From: Microtetraspora glauca
GTDB taxonomy: Bacteria; Actinomycetota; Actinomycetes; Streptomycetales; Streptomycetaceae
Length of the DNA: 64,000 nt
Reading direction: 5' to 3'
Assembly (NCBI GenBank): GCA_000721275.1
Contig: JOFO01000030.1
Location: 14,249 to 78,248, forward strand
Position numbers and translations under genes: made by a program
Notes under the pieces: model-generated
Database searches by the model: none
Told to the model about the DNA's origin: nothing
The model's input: only the letters and a program-made list of their open reading frames with translations
Part shown: positions 7,750-16,314 of the stretch, piece by piece
How positions within the stretch are numbered: the first letter of the stretch is position 1
Layout of the letters: every line of letters begins with the position of its first letter

Positions 7750-10700
7750 TCAGAAGAGGGTGCGGAAGGTGTTCCAGCCGGAGCCCACGAGTTCGCGGGG
7801 CAGGTAGCGGTCGCCGGTGCGGCCTCGGCCGTGGCTGTAGTAGGCGTAGAGGCGGCCGGAGGTGTCGCGGGCGACGAGGTCGCCGTCGCCGTCGCCGTCG
7901 AGGTCGCCGGTGCCCTGGAGGGCGGAGTAGATCTGCCAGCCGCCGCCGATCCGGACGCGCGCGGTGACGCCGCCGGTCGAGGTGCCGTAGTACGCCCAGA
8001 GGGCGCCGGCTCCGTCGACGGCGACGAGGTCGCCGCGGCCGTCGCCGTCGAGGTCGCCCGCTCCGGTGATCTTCTTGTACAGCTTCCAGTTGGTGCCGAC
8101 GCGGACGCGGGCCTTCAGGCGGTGGTCGGCGGTGCCGGCGTAGAAGTACATGTCGCCGGTGGTGGTCTGGCGGGCGATGAGGTCGGCGTACCCGTCGGCG
8201 TTCACGTCGCCGGGCGAGGTCAGCACGTCGTACTGGCTCCAGCCGGAGCCGATCGTCGTGTACGGCGAGGAGGCCGTGACGACCTTGCCGCAGCCGGGCC
8301 GGTAGGCGCGCAGGTCGCCGCCGACGCGGCCGAGGACGTCGGCGCAGCCGTCGGCGTTCACGTCGCCGAAGGGCACGAGGAGGGTGCCGGACGGGAAGGC
8401 GGAGCCGGAGCCGGGGGTGCGGGCGGCGAACGTGCCGTAGCCGTTGCCCCGGTAGAGGGAGACGGCGCCGGCCGCGTCCACGGCGAGCAGGTCGCCGAGG
8501 GCGTCGTGCCCGGCGAGGTCGCGGTACGCGGGCCTGCTGCCGGTGACCGGGAACCGGCCGGAGGCGACCAGGTCGCGGCCCTTGCCGTCGGCGGTGGTGG
8601 CGCGCAGCTCCCAGGCGTACGGCCCGTTGGGGGCGGGCAGGCCCGCCGCGTTCCGGCCGTCCCACGTGACGTCGATCCGGCCGCGGGTCTCGCCGGCGCG
8701 GACGGTGCGGACGGCCTTCCAGCTGTACGCGTCCCGGACGGTGAACTCGTAGGACGCGGCCGGCTTGGACAGCGTCCAGGACGCCTTCCAGGTGCCCGGC
8801 ATCCGCAGGCTCGCCGGGACGGAGGCGGAGGCGGCCGTCAGGTCGGAGGTGGGGAGGTCGGTCCACACCGCGTGGACGCGCTGGTCGGCGCCGCGGTAGG
8901 CGACGGCGCCGCCGAAGCGGTCGACGGTCCAGGCGACGCGGCGCAGGCCGGTGACGGTGTCGGCGCGGGTCAGGGTGTAGGCGGTGCCGGCCTTGCCGGT
9001 GGCGAAGGGGGTGACGCGGAGGTACGAGCCGCTCTCGTCGACGAAGTAGCCGTCGCCGAGGAGCCCGCCCCGGTAGGAGCCCGCGGGGAGGGCGACGCGG
9101 ACGGGTGCGGACGGGTTCTTCAGGTCGAGGACGCCCTGCTTGGTGTAGCCGGCGCACGCCCAGTACAACCAGCGGCCCGCCGTCTGGAGTTCGGTCGGCG
9201 CGCAGGCGGTGCCGGTGGTGAGCGTGCCGAGGGTCTTGCCGGTGGCGAGGTCCTTGCGGGCGATCTGGCCGGCGGTGGCCGTGCCGGTGTAGAGGGTGTC
9301 GCCCCAGAGGGCGGCGGCGACCTGCTTCTGGCGGGAGACCTCCCGCCGGCCGTCGAGGTCGAGGACGAGGGTCTGGCCGTCGCCGGCGAGTTCGCCGTGC
9401 GTGACCGCCGTGCCGGTCTGGTAGACCGCCCACCGGCCGAAGGCGTCGGCGACCTGGCCGACCGGGTCCACCGCGACCCGGGTGGTGCGGCCGTCGGCCG
9501 TGCGGGAGACGACGGTACGCGGCTGGTTCGCGTTCCTCGGCGAGGAGACCGTACGCCCGTCGCCGGCGTCGAACAGCGGCGTGTCGTACCACTGCGCGCC
9601 CGGCTCGGTGCCGCCGGACACGGGCGCGGACTGGCCGGTGTGGAGCGGGCCGACCGGGAGGGTGCGCGTCCGGAAGCCGGCCTCCGTCCCGCTGTCCTGC
9701 TCCACCGTGGTGAGCCGTCCCATGCCCAGCGCGAGGGCCGCCACGTCGACGGGCAGCGGCGCGACCGTGCGCAGCTTCTCCAGGACCGGGGCGCCGCCGC
9801 CCTTGCCGGGGACGGCCTTGAGGACGGCCCAGTCGGTGGCGGACGTGCCGCCGGTGACGGCCGCGGTGCCGGAGCCGTCGCCCAGCTGGGTGATCCGCTC
9901 CTCGGCGCCGGCGAGCAGCGTCCGCTGCTCGCCGGTGGGGCTGACGGCGACGAGCCGGCGGGTGAGCGCCTGGCCCTGGATGGTCGGTTCGGCCGTGGTC
10001 AGCAGCCAGTCGCCGACGAGCCCGATGCGGGTGGCGTTCAGCCCGGCGGGCAGCGGGTAGCTGGTCTCCGGGCCGGTGAGGTCGGCGAGCGGCCGGATGT
10101 GGACGGTCCGGTCGGGGTCGACCCAGGCGATCCGGTCGGCGGTGACGGTGACGCCCGCGACGAGCACGCCGTTCGCGGCGGTGGGCTCCTCCAGGACCCG
10201 CAGCTGTCCGGTCGTCAGGTCGACGAGGCCGAGGAGGGAGTCCTTGTTCATGCCCGAGGTGCCCCGGGTGAAGCGGAGGACGGCGGTGCCGGGCGCTCCG
10301 GCGACCAGGCGCGCCATGTGGAGGTTCGCCCCGTCCGGCCAGCCGGTCACGGGCACGGAGGGGCCGTTCGGGTCGGCCGCGCTCCGGAGGACGTACCCGC
10401 GGGTGGACTGCAGCGAGGTGCCGGGTTCGTACTGCTGGAAGAGTAGCCGGTCGCCGATCAGGCCCCGGTAGCCGGAGTCCTCGGGGACGCGCAGGGTGGT
10501 CGTCGCGCCGGTCTCCAGGTCGACGACGGAGGCGGAGCCGGTGCCCTGGTCGGCGTACGTGTACCGGCCGCCGGTCCCGAACTCCCCGAAGGCGTCGTTG
10601 CCGTTGCCGTACCCCAGGGACCGGCTGGCGCCGGTCGCGAAGTCCGTCCACTCCATCAGCTCGCCGGAGTGCTGGTCGGAGTCCTCCGCCCGGTGCGCGT

Positions 10701-10908
10701 ACCCGCCCGCGCCGACGGCGACGACCGTCTCCGCGCGGGGTGCGGTGCGCCAGGTGGGGTCGAGGTCGAGCTGGTCGATGCCGGGTACGGGCGCCCCGGG
10801 CGCGGCGACCGCGCCGGGCACGAGGCCCGCGCCGGTGGCGGCGGCCAGGACGGCGGCGAGCAGGGCGGCGCGGGTGCGGGTCCGCCGCGCGGGTGCGGTA
10901 CGAGACAA
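7750..10908 (-). CDS. Secreted FG-GAP/VCBS-repeat protein
   Basis: About 1052 residues from TTG 10908, which sits 6 bases behind GGAGGGG. The frame stays open further upstream, but the residues from this TTG give a signal peptide (twin basic n-region, then AALLAAVLAAATGAG). The N-terminal two thirds reads as a beta-propeller-like surface protein (LGYGNGNDAFGEFGTGGRYTY). Around residues 760-830 there is a FlgD-type Ig segment (GRIDVTWDGRNAAGLPAPNG). The C-terminus has several FG-GAP repeats with calcium-binding cores such as DVNADGCADVLGR, DLDGDGRGDLVAVD and DLDGDGDGDLVARD. It should be exported and fold as a propeller. The ligand is unknown. It is transcribed toward tRNA-Lys. Confidence 0.85.
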   Translation of the reverse strand: MSRTAPARRTRTRAALLAAVLAAATGAGLVPGAVAAPGAPVPGIDQLDLDPTWRTAPRAETVVAVGAGGYAHRAEDSDQHSGELMEWTDFATGASRSLGYGNGNDAFGEFGTGGRYTYADQGTGSASVVDLETGATTTLRVPEDSGYRGLIGDRLLFQQYEPGTSLQSTRGYVLRSAADPNGPSVPVTGWPDGANLHMARLVAGAPGTAVLRFTRGTSGMNKDSLLGLVDLTTGQLRVLEEPTAANGVLVAGVTVTADRIAWVDPDRTVHIRPLADLTGPETSYPLPAGLNATRIGLVGDWLLTTAEPTIQGQALTRRLVAVSPTGEQRTLLAGAEERITQLGDGSGTAAVTGGTSATDWAVLKAVPGKGGGAPVLEKLRTVAPLPVDVAALALGMGRLTTVEQDSGTEAGFRTRTLPVGPLHTGQSAPVSGGTEPGAQWYDTPLFDAGDGRTVSSPRNANQPRTVVSRTADGRTTRVAVDPVGQVADAFGRWAVYQTGTAVTHGELAGDGQTLVLDLDGRREVSRQKQVAAALWGDTLYTGTATAGQIARKDLATGKTLGTLTTGTACAPTELQTAGRWLYWACAGYTKQGVLDLKNPSAPVRVALPAGSYRGGLLGDGYFVDESGSYLRVTPFATGKAGTAYTLTRADTVTGLRRVAWTVDRFGGAVAYRGADQRVHAVWTDLPTSDLTAASASVPASLRMPGTWKASWTLSKPAASYEFTVRDAYSWKAVRTVRAGETRGRIDVTWDGRNAAGLPAPNGPYAWELRATTADGKGRDLVASGRFPVTGSRPAYRDLAGHDALGDLLAVDAAGAVSLYRGNGYGTFAARTPGSGSAFPSGTLLVPFGDVNADGCADVLGRVGGDLRAYRPGCGKVVTASSPYTTIGSGWSQYDVLTSPGDVNADGYADLIARQTTTGDMYFYAGTADHRLKARVRVGTNWKLYKKITGAGDLDGDGRGDLVAVDGAGALWAYYGTSTGGVTARVRIGGGWQIYSALQGTGDLDGDGDGDLVARDTSGRLYAYYSHGRGRTGDRYLPRELVGSGWNTFRTLF

Positions 10909-11028
10909 GAAGGCCCCTCCCCGGGGGGTGACGCGTCGGGTGATCCATCGCGGGTGACGGTCGGCAGGTCGGACGCACGCGCGCGCGTGCGTCTTCCGTG
11001 CCCGTGTACGAGACGGGTTCGCCGCCCC

Positions 11029-11087
11029 GATGGTTGTACGGCGGACGCGATGTTGTGCGCCGGACGCGATGGTTGTACGCCGGACGC
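11029..11087. repeat. Three tandem copies of a 19-20 bp unit
   Basis: GATGGTTGTACGGCGGACGC (11029-11048), a 19-base variant (11049-11067) and a 20-base copy (11068-11087) abut directly, between the FG-GAP gene start and the helicase terminator. No coding role is visible. Confidence 0.8.
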
Positions 11088-11127
11088 GACGAACCCCCGT
11101 GACAGCGGGTGTCACGGGGGTTCGTCG
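11087..11127 (-). terminator. 18-bp hairpin terminator of the DEAD-box gene
   Basis: CGACGAACCCCCGTGACA pairs with its complement across a 5-base loop. It starts 35 bases beyond the helicase stop on the minus strand. The plus-side tail is TTCGTCGTACG-like, shared with other terminators in the window. Confidence 0.85.
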
Positions 11128-11161
11128 TACGCGCGTCAGGTCACGTCACGCGGCCTGCGGG

Positions 11162-13438
11162 TCAGCCGTTGCGCTTCCAGCGGGGCTTGTCGTCGCGGCG
11201 GCCGCCGCCGAAGGAGGAGCCGGACGGGCGGTGGTCGTCGCGGCGGAAGCCACCGGACGGGCGGTCGTCGCGGCGGAAGCCGCCCGAGGGGCGGTCGTCG
11301 CGGCGGTCGCGGTTGAACGGGCGGTCGTTGTCGCGGCGGAAGCCACCGGACGGACGGTCGTCGCGGCGGAAGCCACCCGACGGACGGTCGTTGTCACGGC
11401 GGAAGCCACCGGAGGGACGGTCGTCGCGGCGGAAGCCGCCCGACGGGCGGTCGTTGTCACGGCGCTCGAAGGAACGGCCACCCCGGTCATCGCGGTCGCG
11501 GAACGACGGACGGTCGTTGTCACGGCGCTCGAACGAACGGCCACCGCGGTCGTCACGGTCGCGGTCGCGGAACGACGGGCGGTCGTTGTCGCGGCGGAAG
11601 CCACCGGACGGACGGTCGTCGCGGCGGAAGCCACCCGACGGACGGTCGTTGTCACGGCGGAAGCCGCCACGGTCGCCACCCCGGTCGTCACGGTCGCGGT
11701 CACGGAACGACGGACGGTCGTTGTCCCGGCGGAAGCCACCGGACGGACGGTCGTCGCGGTCGCGGCGGAAGCCGCCACGGTCGCCACCGCGGTCACGGCG
11801 CTCGTAGTTGCCGCGCTCGTCACGGGCCGGGCGCTCCTCGCGGCGCTGCTCCTCGCGGGCGGCGCGCTCGGCCTCGGCAGCGGCGGCGGCGACCTCGGCC
11901 TCGGCGGCCTCGGCGACGGCGGCGACCGCGGTCTCCGGGTCCTCGCCGCGCTCGCGGGCGGCCTGGGCGACGAGGCGGTCGGCCTCCTCGCGGAGCTCGA
12001 CGGCGCGGCGCTGCAGGCGCTCCAGCTGGCGGGTCAGGTCGACGACCTCGCGCTCGGCCTGCTTGGCCGAGTTGTTGGCGGAGTCGGCCTGGACCTCGGT
12101 CAGCGACCGGGCGCCGGTGATCTCGGCGACCTCGGGGTCGAAGGCGCCGGCGCCGCCGACGATGTGGCGCGAGGCGTCGACGCCCGCGTCCTCCATGAGG
12201 CGGAAGATCTGGCGGCGCTGGTGCGGCAGCGCCAGCGAGACCACGACGCCGGAGCGGCCGGCGCGGGCGGTGCGGCCCGAGCGGTGCAGGTAGTCCTTGT
12301 GGTCGCCGGCCGGGTCCACGTTGAGGACCAGGTCGATGCCGTCGACGTGGATGCCGCGGGCGGCGACGTCGGTGGCGACGAGGACGTTGACGTAACCGTC
12401 CTTGAAGTCGGCGAGCGTGCGGGTGCGGGCGCCCTGGGTCATGCCGCCGTGCAGCGCGTCGGCCTTCACGCCGGACTCGCGCAGCTGCTCGGCGACGCGG
12501 TCGGCGCCGAGCTGGGTGCGGACGAAGATGATCGTCCGGCCCTTGCGGGCGGCGATGGCGGCGGTGACCGGGGCCTTGTCCTTCGGCTTCACGACGAGGA
12601 CGTGGTGGGTCATGGTGGTGACGGCGCCGGCGGACGGGTCGACCTCGTGGGTGACCGGGTTCACCAGGTAGCGCTTGACCAGGCTGTCGATCTCGTTCTC
12701 CAGCGTGGCGGAGAAGAGGAGGCGCTGGCCGCCGGTCGGGATCTGGTCGAGGAGCTCGGTGACCTCGGGCAGGAAGCCCAGGTCGGCCATCTGGTCGGCC
12801 TCGTCGAGGACCGCGATCTGGACCTGCTCCAGGGAGCAGGCGCCGCGGTTGATGATGTCGCGGAGGCGGCCCGGGGTGGCGACGAGGATGTCGACGCCGC
12901 GCTCCAGGGCGTAGATCTGGTTGCCCATCGACGTACCGCCGCAGACGACCTTCATACGGAGGCCGAGCACGTCGCCGTAGGGCTGGAGGGCGTCCGCGAC
13001 CTGCATCGCGAGCTCACGGGTCGGGGTGAGGATGACGCCGCGGGGCTTCTTCTTCTCGGTCTCGCCGCCGGCCAGGGTGGCGAGCAGCGGGAGGCCGAAG
13101 GAGAGGGTCTTTCCGGAGCCGGTGCGACCGCGGCCCAGGATGTCCTTGCCGGCCAGGGCGTCCGGGATGGTCGCGGCCTGGATCGGGAAGGGGGTGGTGA
13201 CACCGTTCTGCGCGAGCTTGCGGACGACGCCCTCGGGCAGGCCCAGGTCGCCGAAGGTGATCTCGGGGGTCTGGTCGTCCTCGTCGGCGGCGTCGGCCGC
13301 CTCGTCGGTGAGGTCGAGGTCGTCGGTGAGCTCGTCGGTCAGCTCGTCGGTGATCTCTGCGTCGTCCGCCAGCTCGACGATCTCGGTGATCTCGTCGTTC
13401 TCGGGCATGACGGCGTGGTCAGAATGAGAAATGGACAT
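11162..13438 (-). CDS. DEAD-box ATP-dependent RNA helicase with RGG-like tail
   Basis: This 758-residue protein unwinds RNA using ATP. An acidic N-terminus (about 60 residues rich in D/E) precedes the core: FGDLGLPEGV and FPIQAATIP (Q motif), GRTGSGKT (Walker A), PTRELAMQV, TPGRL, VLDEADQM (DEAD), SATLE, then domain 2 with ARGIHVDG and HRSGRTARAG. After a coiled, Glu/Ala-rich stretch (about 455-540) the last 200 residues are near-tandem units such as DDRPSGGFRRDNDRPSFRDRD, a basic arginine/glycine tail typical of RNA binding. No Shine-Dalgarno is obvious at ATG 13438; ATG at 13408 is an alternative. Members of this family act in ribosome assembly and cold adaptation. Confidence 0.93.
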   Translation of the reverse strand: MSISHSDHAVMPENDEITEIVELADDAEITDELTDELTDDLDLTDEAADAADEDDQTPEITFGDLGLPEGVVRKLAQNGVTTPFPIQAATIPDALAGKDILGRGRTGSGKTLSFGLPLLATLAGGETEKKKPRGVILTPTRELAMQVADALQPYGDVLGLRMKVVCGGTSMGNQIYALERGVDILVATPGRLRDIINRGACSLEQVQIAVLDEADQMADLGFLPEVTELLDQIPTGGQRLLFSATLENEIDSLVKRYLVNPVTHEVDPSAGAVTTMTHHVLVVKPKDKAPVTAAIAARKGRTIIFVRTQLGADRVAEQLRESGVKADALHGGMTQGARTRTLADFKDGYVNVLVATDVAARGIHVDGIDLVLNVDPAGDHKDYLHRSGRTARAGRSGVVVSLALPHQRRQIFRLMEDAGVDASRHIVGGAGAFDPEVAEITGARSLTEVQADSANNSAKQAEREVVDLTRQLERLQRRAVELREEADRLVAQAARERGEDPETAVAAVAEAAEAEVAAAAAEAERAAREEQRREERPARDERGNYERRDRGGDRGGFRRDRDDRPSGGFRRDNDRPSFRDRDRDDRGGDRGGFRRDNDRPSGGFRRDDRPSGGFRRDNDRPSFRDRDRDDRGGRSFERRDNDRPSFRDRDDRGGRSFERRDNDRPSGGFRRDDRPSGGFRRDNDRPSGGFRRDDRPSGGFRRDNDRPFNRDRRDDRPSGGFRRDDRPSGGFRRDDHRPSGSSFGGGRRDDKPRWKRNG

Positions 13439-13444
13439 GCGAAA

Positions 13445-13495
13445 TGCGAAACCTTCCGGAGTCTCGGCACGCGCCCGTCAACTCCGTGTTTCGCA
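13445..13495 (-). promoter_or_regulatory. Inverted repeat just upstream of the helicase start
   Basis: TGCGAAAC (13445-13452) and GTTTCGCA (13488-13495) are perfect complements 35 bases apart, the first only 6 bases before the start codon. In the mRNA this could pair the region next to the ATG, or it could be a protein-binding dyad. No ribosome site is visible in between except GGAAGG about 13 bases from the ATG. Confidence 0.4.
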
Positions 13496-13637
13496 CAAGA
13501 CCGCCTCTATGCGGTCAGCCACGGCAAGGGAGAGTACGCGCCAGTCACGGCGCTCTTCGGTCGTGGCGCCGGGCAAATGGGATCAAACGATCTACCACCA
13601 TACGCACTCCCCCCCGCTCAAGGCAAACCGACGCCCG

Positions 13638-14372
13638 TCACACCGGGCTCACCTGCGGTGATGCCGTCGGCTCGGTCGGCGTTCCGGCGGCCCGCATCTC
13701 GCCCATCTGGGTGACGGGTCCCTCGGTCGGCGGGTCGGTCGGGTTCGAGGTCGGCTCGGGCGTGGGCTCCGGCGTCGGCTCCGGGGTGGGCTCGGGCGTC
13801 GGGGTGGGCTCCGGGGTCGGCTCGGGCGTGGGCGTGTGCCCGCCGCCGCCCGGCGCGCCTCCGGCCTCCCCGCCGGTCCCGCCCGCGGTGCCGCCGTCCC
13901 CGCCGCCACCGCCCGCGCTCCCGCCGGCGGCCCCGCCCGCGTCCCCGCCGCCGCCCGCGCTCCCGGCCGCACCGCCCGCCCCGGTGCCGCCGCCGGCCGT
14001 GCCGCCGGCCTCGTGGGGCGTCCTGGGCGGCACCACCCCGCCGGGCGCGACCGGACCGGGGGTCTTCGCACCGGCGCTGGGCGTGGCGGAGGCGGAGGGC
14101 GCACCGCTCGGCACCGGCGACTTCCCGCCACCGCCCTTCGCGTCGGGCGCGCCGGGCCGGTCGCCCTGCCCGCCGCCGTACGCGTCCCCGCCGCCGTCCG
14201 GGGCCCCGGGGCCGCCCTCCGGCTCGGCCGACGCGCCCGGCTTCCCCCCGGTCGCGCCGGGCGCCGGCCGCGCGCTGTCGTCGCTGACACTCATACAGCC
14301 GCTCAGACCGGCGCACGCGGCGACCGCGAGGGCGGCTGCGGCCCATCGAACGCGGGTGGGGACATGGCGCAC
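13638..14372 (-). CDS. Pro/Gly-rich lipoprotein of unknown function
   Basis: The GTG at 14372 sits 7 bases after GGAGG and starts a 244-residue product. Its N-terminus (RWAAAALAVAACAGLSGC) is a lipoprotein signal with Cys26 as the anchor. The mature protein is low-complexity: a Gly/Ala-rich middle (AGGTAGGGTGAGGAAGSAGG) and a C-terminal run of PTPEPTPEPTP repeats. This looks like a cell-wall-spanning stalk rather than an enzyme. No catalytic domain is visible. A hexanucleotide repeat lies upstream, about 160 bases from the start. Confidence 0.75.
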   Translation of the reverse strand: MRHVPTRVRWAAAALAVAACAGLSGCMSVSDDSARPAPGATGGKPGASAEPEGGPGAPDGGGDAYGGGQGDRPGAPDAKGGGGKSPVPSGAPSASATPSAGAKTPGPVAPGGVVPPRTPHEAGGTAGGGTGAGGAAGSAGGGGDAGGAAGGSAGGGGGDGGTAGGTGGEAGGAPGGGGHTPTPEPTPEPTPTPEPTPEPTPEPTPEPTSNPTDPPTEGPVTQMGEMRAAGTPTEPTASPQVSPV

Positions 14373-14530
14373 GGAGGCACCTCCAGGACACAGAAGGCGG
14401 GGGAAGGAACGCGTCCCCCTGCCCAACTCCCCAGGCGCCCCACGGGACACGGCGCGACGGCCCCTTGTTCGACCGCGATCTCCCGCCGGATCCGGCCACC
14501 GGAGCGAGCGGGCCCGCGACCGCGGCCGGC

Positions 14531-14572
14531 ACCGGGACCGGGACCGGGACCGGGACCGGGACCGGGACCGGG
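14531..14572. repeat. Seven perfect copies of ACCGGG
   Basis: A 42-base run of the hexamer ACCGGG, unbroken, lies between the lipoprotein start and the end of the zincin-like gene. It is noncoding in both neighbouring genes. Confidence 0.95.
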
Positions 14573-14581
14573 AGGAACGGA

Positions 14582-14932
14582 TCAGCCGTAGCCCAGCGCG
14601 TGCAGCCGCTCGTCGTCGATCCCGAAATGGTGGGCGATCTCGTGGACCACGGTGATCTCCGTCTCGGCCACCACGTCCTCGCGGGACTCGCACATCCGCA
14701 GCGTCGGCCCCCGGTAGATCGTGATCCGGTCGGGCAGCACGCCCGCGTACCACTCGCCACGTTCGGTGAGCGGCGTCCCCTCGTAGAGCCCGAGCAGCTC
14801 GGGGTCGTCCGGAGAGGGTTCGTCCTCCACGAACACCGCGACGTTGTCCATCAGCCGCGTCAGCTCCGGCGGGATCCGGTCCAGGGCCTCGGCGACAAGC
14901 TCCTCGAACTCCTCGCGCGTCATCTCCAGCAC
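14582..14932 (-). CDS. Zincin-like metallopeptidase family protein
   Basis: From GTG 14932 (behind GGAGGGG) the product is 116 residues. Near the C-terminus is HEIAHHFGIDDERL, an HExxHxxGxxD zinc signature in which the two His and the Asp can bind metal and Glu is catalytic. The N-terminus (EMTREEFEELVAEALDRIPP) is the usual opening of the small 'metallopeptidase family protein' group (formerly DUF1025), common in actinobacteria. No signal peptide is present, so it is cytoplasmic. The biological substrate of this family is not known to me. Confidence 0.85.
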   Translation of the reverse strand: MLEMTREEFEELVAEALDRIPPELTRLMDNVAVFVEDEPSPDDPELLGLYEGTPLTERGEWYAGVLPDRITIYRGPTLRMCESREDVVAETEITVVHEIAHHFGIDDERLHALGYG

Positions 14933-15036
14933 GGGCCCATTGTCCCCTCCGCGGAAACCGTTTTGGCGATACCGCCCGGCATCCCATATGCTTCTCACGT
15001 CCCCGAGGCGCCGCAAAGCGCCCAGGTGAGCCTCTA

Positions 15037-15109
15037 GCCCTCATCGTCTAGTGGCCCAGGACGCCGCCCTTTCAAGGCGGTAGCACGGGTTCGAATCCCG
15101 TTGGGGGCA
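15037..15109 (+). tRNA. tRNA-Glu(UUC)
   Basis: The acceptor GCCCTCA pairs with TGGGGGC (one G-U), the anticodon loop is CTTTCAA (UUC) and the T-loop is GTTCGAATC. Discriminator A; CCA not encoded. First of a three-gene tRNA cluster. Confidence 0.95.
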
Positions 15110-15152
15110 CGCATGACCGTGTGCGACACTAGTGTCCGCACACACCACGCTA

Positions 15153-15226
15153 GGTCCTGTGGAGCAGTTGGTTAGCTCGCCACCCTGTCAAGGTGGAGGT
15201 CGCGGGTTCAAGTCCCGTCAGGATCG
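15153..15226 (+). tRNA. tRNA-Asp(GUC), copy 1
   Basis: The acceptor GGTCCTG pairs with CAGGATC, the anticodon loop is CTGTCAA (GUC), discriminator G. Identical over all 74 bases to the copy at 21727-21800. Confidence 0.95.
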
Positions 15227-15248
15227 CCGAGGTCAGAGATGACCTCGT

Positions 15249-15322
15249 GGCTGGGTAGCTCAGTTGGTACGAGCGATCGCCTGAAAAGCGATAGGTCGCC
15301 GGTTCGACCCCGGCCCCAGCCA
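15249..15322 (+). tRNA. tRNA-Phe(GAA)
   Basis: The acceptor GGCTGGG pairs with CCCAGCC, the anticodon loop is CTGAAAA (GAA), the T-loop is GTTCGACCC and the discriminator is A. It follows tRNA-Asp by 22 bases and precedes a strong terminator. Confidence 0.95.
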
Positions 15323-15328
15323 CAGAAG

Positions 15329-15358
15329 GAAGGCCCCGTTCGAGAGAACGGGGCCTTC
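15329..15358 (+). terminator. 13-bp terminator with GAGA loop after the tRNA cluster
   Basis: GAAGGCCCCGTTC and GAACGGGGCCTTC form a perfect stem closed by the GNRA-type loop GAGA, followed by TTCGTCGTACG. Confidence 0.85.
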
Positions 15359-15442
15359 TTCGTCGTACGCGACACCCGCCGTCCGTTCGTCGTACGCGAC
15401 GCCCCGGCCGTCCGTTCGTCGTACGCCGCACCAACCGGCCGT
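15359..15442. repeat. Three tandem copies of a 27-29 bp TTCGTCGTACG unit
   Basis: Copies begin at 15359, 15386 and 15415, each opening with TTCGTCGTACG and the first two ending CCGTCCG. They directly extend the tail of the tRNA terminator and end before the ccdA-like stop. Confidence 0.8.
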
Positions 15443-15477
15443 ACGGGGGAAGGGCCCGCGCCCCTCCCCCGTACCGC

Positions 15478-16314
15478 TCAGACCTCCTCGCGCCGCCGGC
15501 CCGTCCGGCGGCCCCGCAGCGCGAGCGCCGCCGCCACGACCGCCACCACCGCGACCAGCAGGGCCCAGTCCGGCACCGCGCGGCCCAGCGCGGCGACCCG
15601 CTCCTCCACCGCGAAGGAGTCGTCGACGGAGAGCAGCCCCGGCAGGGCGGTCGTCCCGTCGAAGACGAGGAACAGCGTGCCGAGGACGACGAAGAACAGG
15701 CCCGAGACCAGCGACGTCGAGTGGACCTCGAAGCGGCCGACCCGCAGCGGGCGCCCGCGCAGCCAGCGCCGCCGGCCCAGGTCGTACCGCTCCCAGAGCA
15801 GCGCCAGCACGAACAGCGGGACCGCCATCCCGAGCGCGTACGCGGCGAGCAGCAGCCCTCCGTACGCCGGGCTGCCGCTCAGCGCCGCCACCGTCAGGAC
15901 GCTGCCGAGGATCGGGCCCGCGCAGAAGCCGGCGAGGCCGTAGACCAGGCCGAGGGCGTAGACGGAGAGCGCCGACGTGGGCCGGATGCGGCCGCTCGCC
16001 TCGGCGATCCGGCGGGAGGTGAAGCCCCGGCCGAGGAGCTGGAGGACGCCGAGCCCGATGATCAGCCAGCCGCCGGCGGTGACCAGCAGGTCCCGGTGGC
16101 CGTAGAAGAACCGGCCGGCGAGGGATCCGGCCGCGCCCAGCGGCACGAGGGTGGTCGCCAGGCCCGCGTAGAGGATGCCGGTCCGGGCGACGAGCTTCGC
16201 GCGGGTGTCGATCGAGTACGCGAAGAAGGCGGGCAGCAGCAGGGCGCTGCACGGGCTGAGGAGGGCGAGCAGCCCGCCGAGGAACGCGGCGAAGTAGCCG
16301 ATCCCGGAGGTCAC
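15478..16314 (-). CDS. CcdA/DsbD-type thiol-electron transporter
   Basis: From GTG 16314 this is a 278-residue polytopic membrane protein with six or more helices. It carries paired transmembrane cysteines in LLSPCSALLLPAF and GLAGFCAGPILG, the hallmark of CcdA/DsbD proteins that pass electrons from cytoplasmic thioredoxin to extracytoplasmic thiols. It overlaps the upstream DsbA-like gene by 4 bases (GTGA), implying translational coupling and a joint role in disulfide handling outside the membrane. The C-terminus has a further hydrophobic helix and an arginine-rich tail. It could serve cytochrome c maturation, but no ccs genes are adjacent. Confidence 0.87.
   Translation of the reverse strand: MTSGIGYFAAFLGGLLALLSPCSALLLPAFFAYSIDTRAKLVARTGILYAGLATTLVPLGAAGSLAGRFFYGHRDLLVTAGGWLIIGLGVLQLLGRGFTSRRIAEASGRIRPTSALSVYALGLVYGLAGFCAGPILGSVLTVAALSGSPAYGGLLLAAYALGMAVPLFVLALLWERYDLGRRRWLRGRPLRVGRFEVHSTSLVSGLFFVVLGTLFLVFDGTTALPGLLSVDDSFAVEERVAALGRAVPDWALLVAVVAVVAAALALRGRRTGRRREEV

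Noticed and set aside
11200..11800. CRISPR-like array of regularly repeated DNA
   Set aside because: The repeats are in frame and encode the arginine/glycine tail of the DEAD-box helicase; there are no unique spacers.
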